From Schistosoma haematobium (lineage: Eukaryota; Platyhelminthes; Trematoda; Strigeidida; Schistosomatidae): a DNA stretch of 64,000 nt. Positions 60,691 to 64,000 of this stretch are shown here, piece by piece (position 1 is the first letter of the stretch; the number at the start of each line of letters is the position of its first letter). The notes under the pieces were generated by a model. That model worked only from the letters and a program-made list of their open reading frames with translations, had not been told where the DNA came from and made no database searches. The DNA lies in assembly GCF_000699445.3 (NCBI RefSeq), contig NC_067197.1, forward strand, positions 29,309,809 to 29,373,808, read 5' to 3'. The translations under genes and the position numbers were made by a program.

Positions 60691-61689
60691 AATATTTGAT
60701 TTAAATCATTGACTTATAAGTATAAGATGTAAAAATATAGTGAAATGTATTGTTGAAAATTGGGTTTTGTAAATTAGAATAAACAAGTGAATAAATACTT
60801 TCTTATAACTATTTTTAAAACTGAATTTTGGTTATTACTATTATTACCATCATCACTTCTATTATGTAACAAACCCTTTTAAATGCATGTATTATGGTGA
60901 TATATCGTCGTTTCTGAAAATGTGAATAATAGGGTTGTATTAAGGTGATAGGAAATCAAAATTTGATATAAGCATTTCATCACTACTCTTTCGGTATGTT
61001 AAATAGTGAATTGCAAATTTTATGTTCATTTTGTTCATCTCTGGTAAATTAAACAACCAAACTTTGCTTGAAAAGCCATTTTGTTTTGTGACAAAATCGA
61101 GACAGATAGGTTAGAATGGTTTTATACCAAAAATGAACTGATCATTTACTATCCTTAACATCAACAATGAGAAGATTCAAACCCTTATAAGCAAATTAAA
61201 TTAATCAAGGCTGGAAAACTTAGTCCCCTTGAATTTTGAGTCAATTATTCAAAGTAAATTGTTCACAGATATGGAGGTCGTAAAATCGGTCTAAAAAGTA
61301 GTGTTGAGTGACCACTGTTGAAGAACTCTAACAAAACAGTTGGCTAAATGATTACAGTTTTGAAGCTTTATCCAAACGATATCAGCTTGTAGAGGAAATA
61401 TATAGTGAAGATTAAACAAGATTATTTGTTACGAAAATGTTGACATAATTCGACTTTCTAATATTCGGTACAACTAACAGAAGACTTTTCACAATTTATT
61501 AATAGTCGATGTTTTATAGAACTAATCTATCCTGTATTCTTGACATTTTTCAGTACTAAACACTGAAATTTAGTTAGCACAAATACTTGACAAATATGAT
61601 ATTGGTTAATACTCAGAGACTAACTACTGTGAATATTTTAGTCCAAAAGAAACTCATCTCGTTTCCAAGAAGCCCGGAAGTAAATTTTT
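60691..61689. other. AT-rich, no feature seen
   Basis: No gene, domain or repeat recognised. Confidence 0.4.
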
Positions 61690-61830
61690 GAACTGAAACT
61701 GAGTGGTACAAGGTTGGGGTCCATTACAGACAGCAATTTCCTTCAGAATTATGGACACATCTAACTGGTGTGTACCAAATAACACGAAACCTGTGTCTGA
61801 GGATTCCTGCCATCTTCCTCCAATCACCTA
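61690..61830 (+). mobile_element. Degenerate copy of the second hammerhead SINE family
   Basis: Resembles 26680-26830 in order: TGTACCAAATAACACGAAAC, CTGTGTC, GGATTCCTGCCATCTTCCTC and CAATCACC. The CUGACGA core has become CUGGUGU, so the ribozyme is dead. Its presence shows the 26655-26830 element is a repeated family. Confidence 0.6.
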
Positions 61831-62754
61831 ACAACGTTCATAAATTTTAACTATTAATCTCTTATAAGCTAAATAACAAATTCTGATCCTAATAACTATT
61901 TCTCTCTCTTTTACATGTGACATATAAGTGGATTGGTAAATAGATAGATAAATAGAGTGATAAATTAGCTATTTACTACTTCGACTTAACAGGTTATTCG
62001 AAAAAGAAGAAATTAAAGACATTTATAAGATTAAGTTTATTTGAGTGTGTTTTTTCTTCAGAAAGTTATCAAACCATATCCTTATCAGACAAACCAATCG
62101 ATAAAAGATAGTTCTGTTCTTTTTCTCTCTGAGATGATCTTCTCACTACCATGTGCCAAACATGTTAGGATAAATAAATACAAAACATGTACATATGAAC
62201 ATATTCTTATTGAATTAATCCATAGACGATCATTTCAATCCAAGTAAATAAAATAGGTTAAGGACACATAAATCTTACATTGTAAAATTAATGAACTATT
62301 TTCATTTCTTTAGTAAAAAAACTATTTATTGCGTAATAAATAATCAGTGAGATAACTATTGAGAGAAGTCCAAGTTCGAAACGGGGAAATGTATTCCACA
62401 AGCAGCTAGAAGCACGAGCATAAAATTGTCCTTGGGAAGCATTGCAAAATAGCATACTAAAAATACAACGAATCAGTAGCGTTTAAGATTCTCCCAAGTG
62501 GGAAATACGATATGAAGGTGAAAATGAGCGCTTTGACGCAAAAACAAGAGATTGGAATTTCCAAAATAAAATTACAAAAATAAGGTATTTACCAAGTGAG
62601 TTTTGGGGATCTAACATCCCCAACAGAAATGCTCATATTCGGAATACAACAGTGCGGAAACACACTGCTTTATATATATAAGTTTATATAAGTTTATAAT
62701 ACAATTAGTAATATCATTCTATCCTGCTATAAATGTTAATAAAACTAGTAAACA

Positions 62755-62756
<2 letters not shown>
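61831..62756. other. AT-rich, no feature seen
   Basis: No gene, domain or repeat recognised. Confidence 0.4.

Positions 62757-62836
<80 letters not shown>
62757..62836. repeat. (TA)40 microsatellite
   Basis: 80 bp of uninterrupted TA, the longest simple repeat in the window. Confidence 0.97.
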
Positions 62837-62837
<1 letters not shown>

Positions 62838-64000
62838 TAAATGTTTTAATCTGTTCACTGATGTTAAGGACAGTAAATGATCAGTCTCTTATTGACATAT
62901 ATGCATTCTGTGCAAATAGACTGAAATGTGTCAAAACAACGCTTTAAATGATTGCATATGATATGACTTATCTCTTAAGTATAATCTGTGGTAACATTAT
63001 TTTGAATATCGTCGTTTGAATAACCAGACTGATAAAAATTTTCTGGAATTAAATAAATACACGTTTTGTATTTGGATAAATGTTTATGTATTTTTAAAAA
63101 TGACATATGAAAAGGATCTGGCTACTGTTTACTCGACATTAAGTTTACGTTGAACAGATATATTTATAAATCCTTCTGCCAGTGATTTTCTAAAATAGGA
63201 GTCAATACTTAACTCTTGCGTTGTTGTAGATATGAAAGTTGATAATACGCAAGAAAGTCAGAATTTTTGTTATACCTTTAAATCACACCTATTTTTATAC
63301 TAATAATCCTGTAAGACAGATATATGGTCTACCAAGATAGTATATAGATTCAGTATACAACTACCAATGTCTTTTAACGTCGAGGAGGGAGGATAGTTAA
63401 GGCTTATAACATGATACTTCAAAATAATTCATTGGTTTAAATTATTTGGGAATGATGATACTACCTTGACAAAACGTTTCTTTAATAAAAAAATAAGAAG
63501 AAAGTAACACATACTTGTACAACTGAATGTAAACGTTGTAAAGATATCAGTGATTTGCAAAAATTTAAAAATCGACTAAAAACCATAAATTAATGATATA
63601 GATTTTTCAATGACTTTTATGGTCATATGTGGTTGGAGACAGTGAGAAAGTAAGTAAATAAGGAAGAATGACCATCTTACTCTTGAGCAGTACAACTCAT
63701 TCAACAGGAACGTGCAAACAGAAAATCAATAATGTAAATAAAATAAAAGTAATAATATTGATTTGTCTATATCATGTCTCCAACGTATATTACATTGTAA
63801 CGTGTTCCTTGTGCTTTTTTAACCTTCAGCTGGTGTGATTTCGCCTATGATTTAGCGCAAAATCTAAAAAAATTGAATAATGTTATTTAGGTCCTAAATG
63901 TTTGTCAATGCCAGGAGCACCTGAAACTCCTGAGTTACGTTTCTCGCAGATGCGCCGTTTGAACTGATGTTGAGCTTTTGACTTATGTTTAACACAGTCA
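62837..64000. other. AT-rich, no feature seen
   Basis: No gene, domain or repeat recognised to the window end. Confidence 0.4.

Noticed and set aside
1..64000. CRISPR arrays, bacterial operons, riboswitches
   Set aside because: No regularly spaced direct repeats with unique spacers and no bacterial gene organisation; the window is eukaryotic.

Overview
This window is AT-rich, repeat-dense eukaryotic DNA. It most likely comes from a blood fluke (Schistosoma, perhaps S. mansoni or a close relative). That assignment is inference from the repeats: tRNA-headed SINEs of Sm-alpha type carrying hammerhead ribozymes, an SR2-like RTE retrotransposon, a CR1-like LINE, Penelope-like elements with GIY-YIG domains, and a Mutator-like element with a very short intron. 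No bacterial-style operons, rRNA or bona fide tRNA genes were seen.

Host genes. The only convincing host gene is on the minus strand at the left end. Two exons (2580-3085 and 5443-5524) encode the end of TM7, the NPIIY motif, helix 8 and the cytoplasmic tail of an aminergic, probably 5-HT7-like, G-protein-coupled receptor. Earlier exons were not found; they probably lie at higher coordinates or beyond the window. Much of the window may therefore be intron of this gene. The intron between the two exons carries a rearranged SINE and a LINE-type insertion with a perfect 12-bp target-site duplication.

Mobile DNA, left to right: a Penelope-like endonuclease remnant (7064-7742); Sm-alpha-type SINEs throughout (about 15 loci, many of them inverted dimers); two RTE/SR2-like copies in opposite orientation (19840-20700 on plus, 22690-24310 on minus) that share disabling changes; a second hammerhead-bearing SINE family (26655-26830); two copies of a 0.5-kb LTR-like repeat in opposite orientation 21 kb apart (33288-33782, 54689-55200); a near-perfect 80-bp foldback (35241-35419); a 287-bp MITE with an 8-bp duplication (38106-38392); a 3.4-kb Mutator-like element (44491-47921) with a 10-bp duplication, a FAR1/FLYWCH-like N-terminal transposase fragment and a 39-nt intron; a CR1-like LINE remnant (48427-49985, minus) next to a Penelope-like remnant (50030-51790, plus) whose endonuclease is split by a SINE; and a solo LTR (56237-56562) with a 5-bp duplication.

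The unifying theme is self-cleaving RNA in retroelements. Three hammerhead motifs look intact by base pairing (18878-18925 minus, 27665-27712 minus, 26756-26800 plus). Several degenerate ones exist, and there is a possible third, Penelope-associated class at the centre of long foldbacks. All assignments come from reading the sequence; nothing was searched against a database or folded by program.
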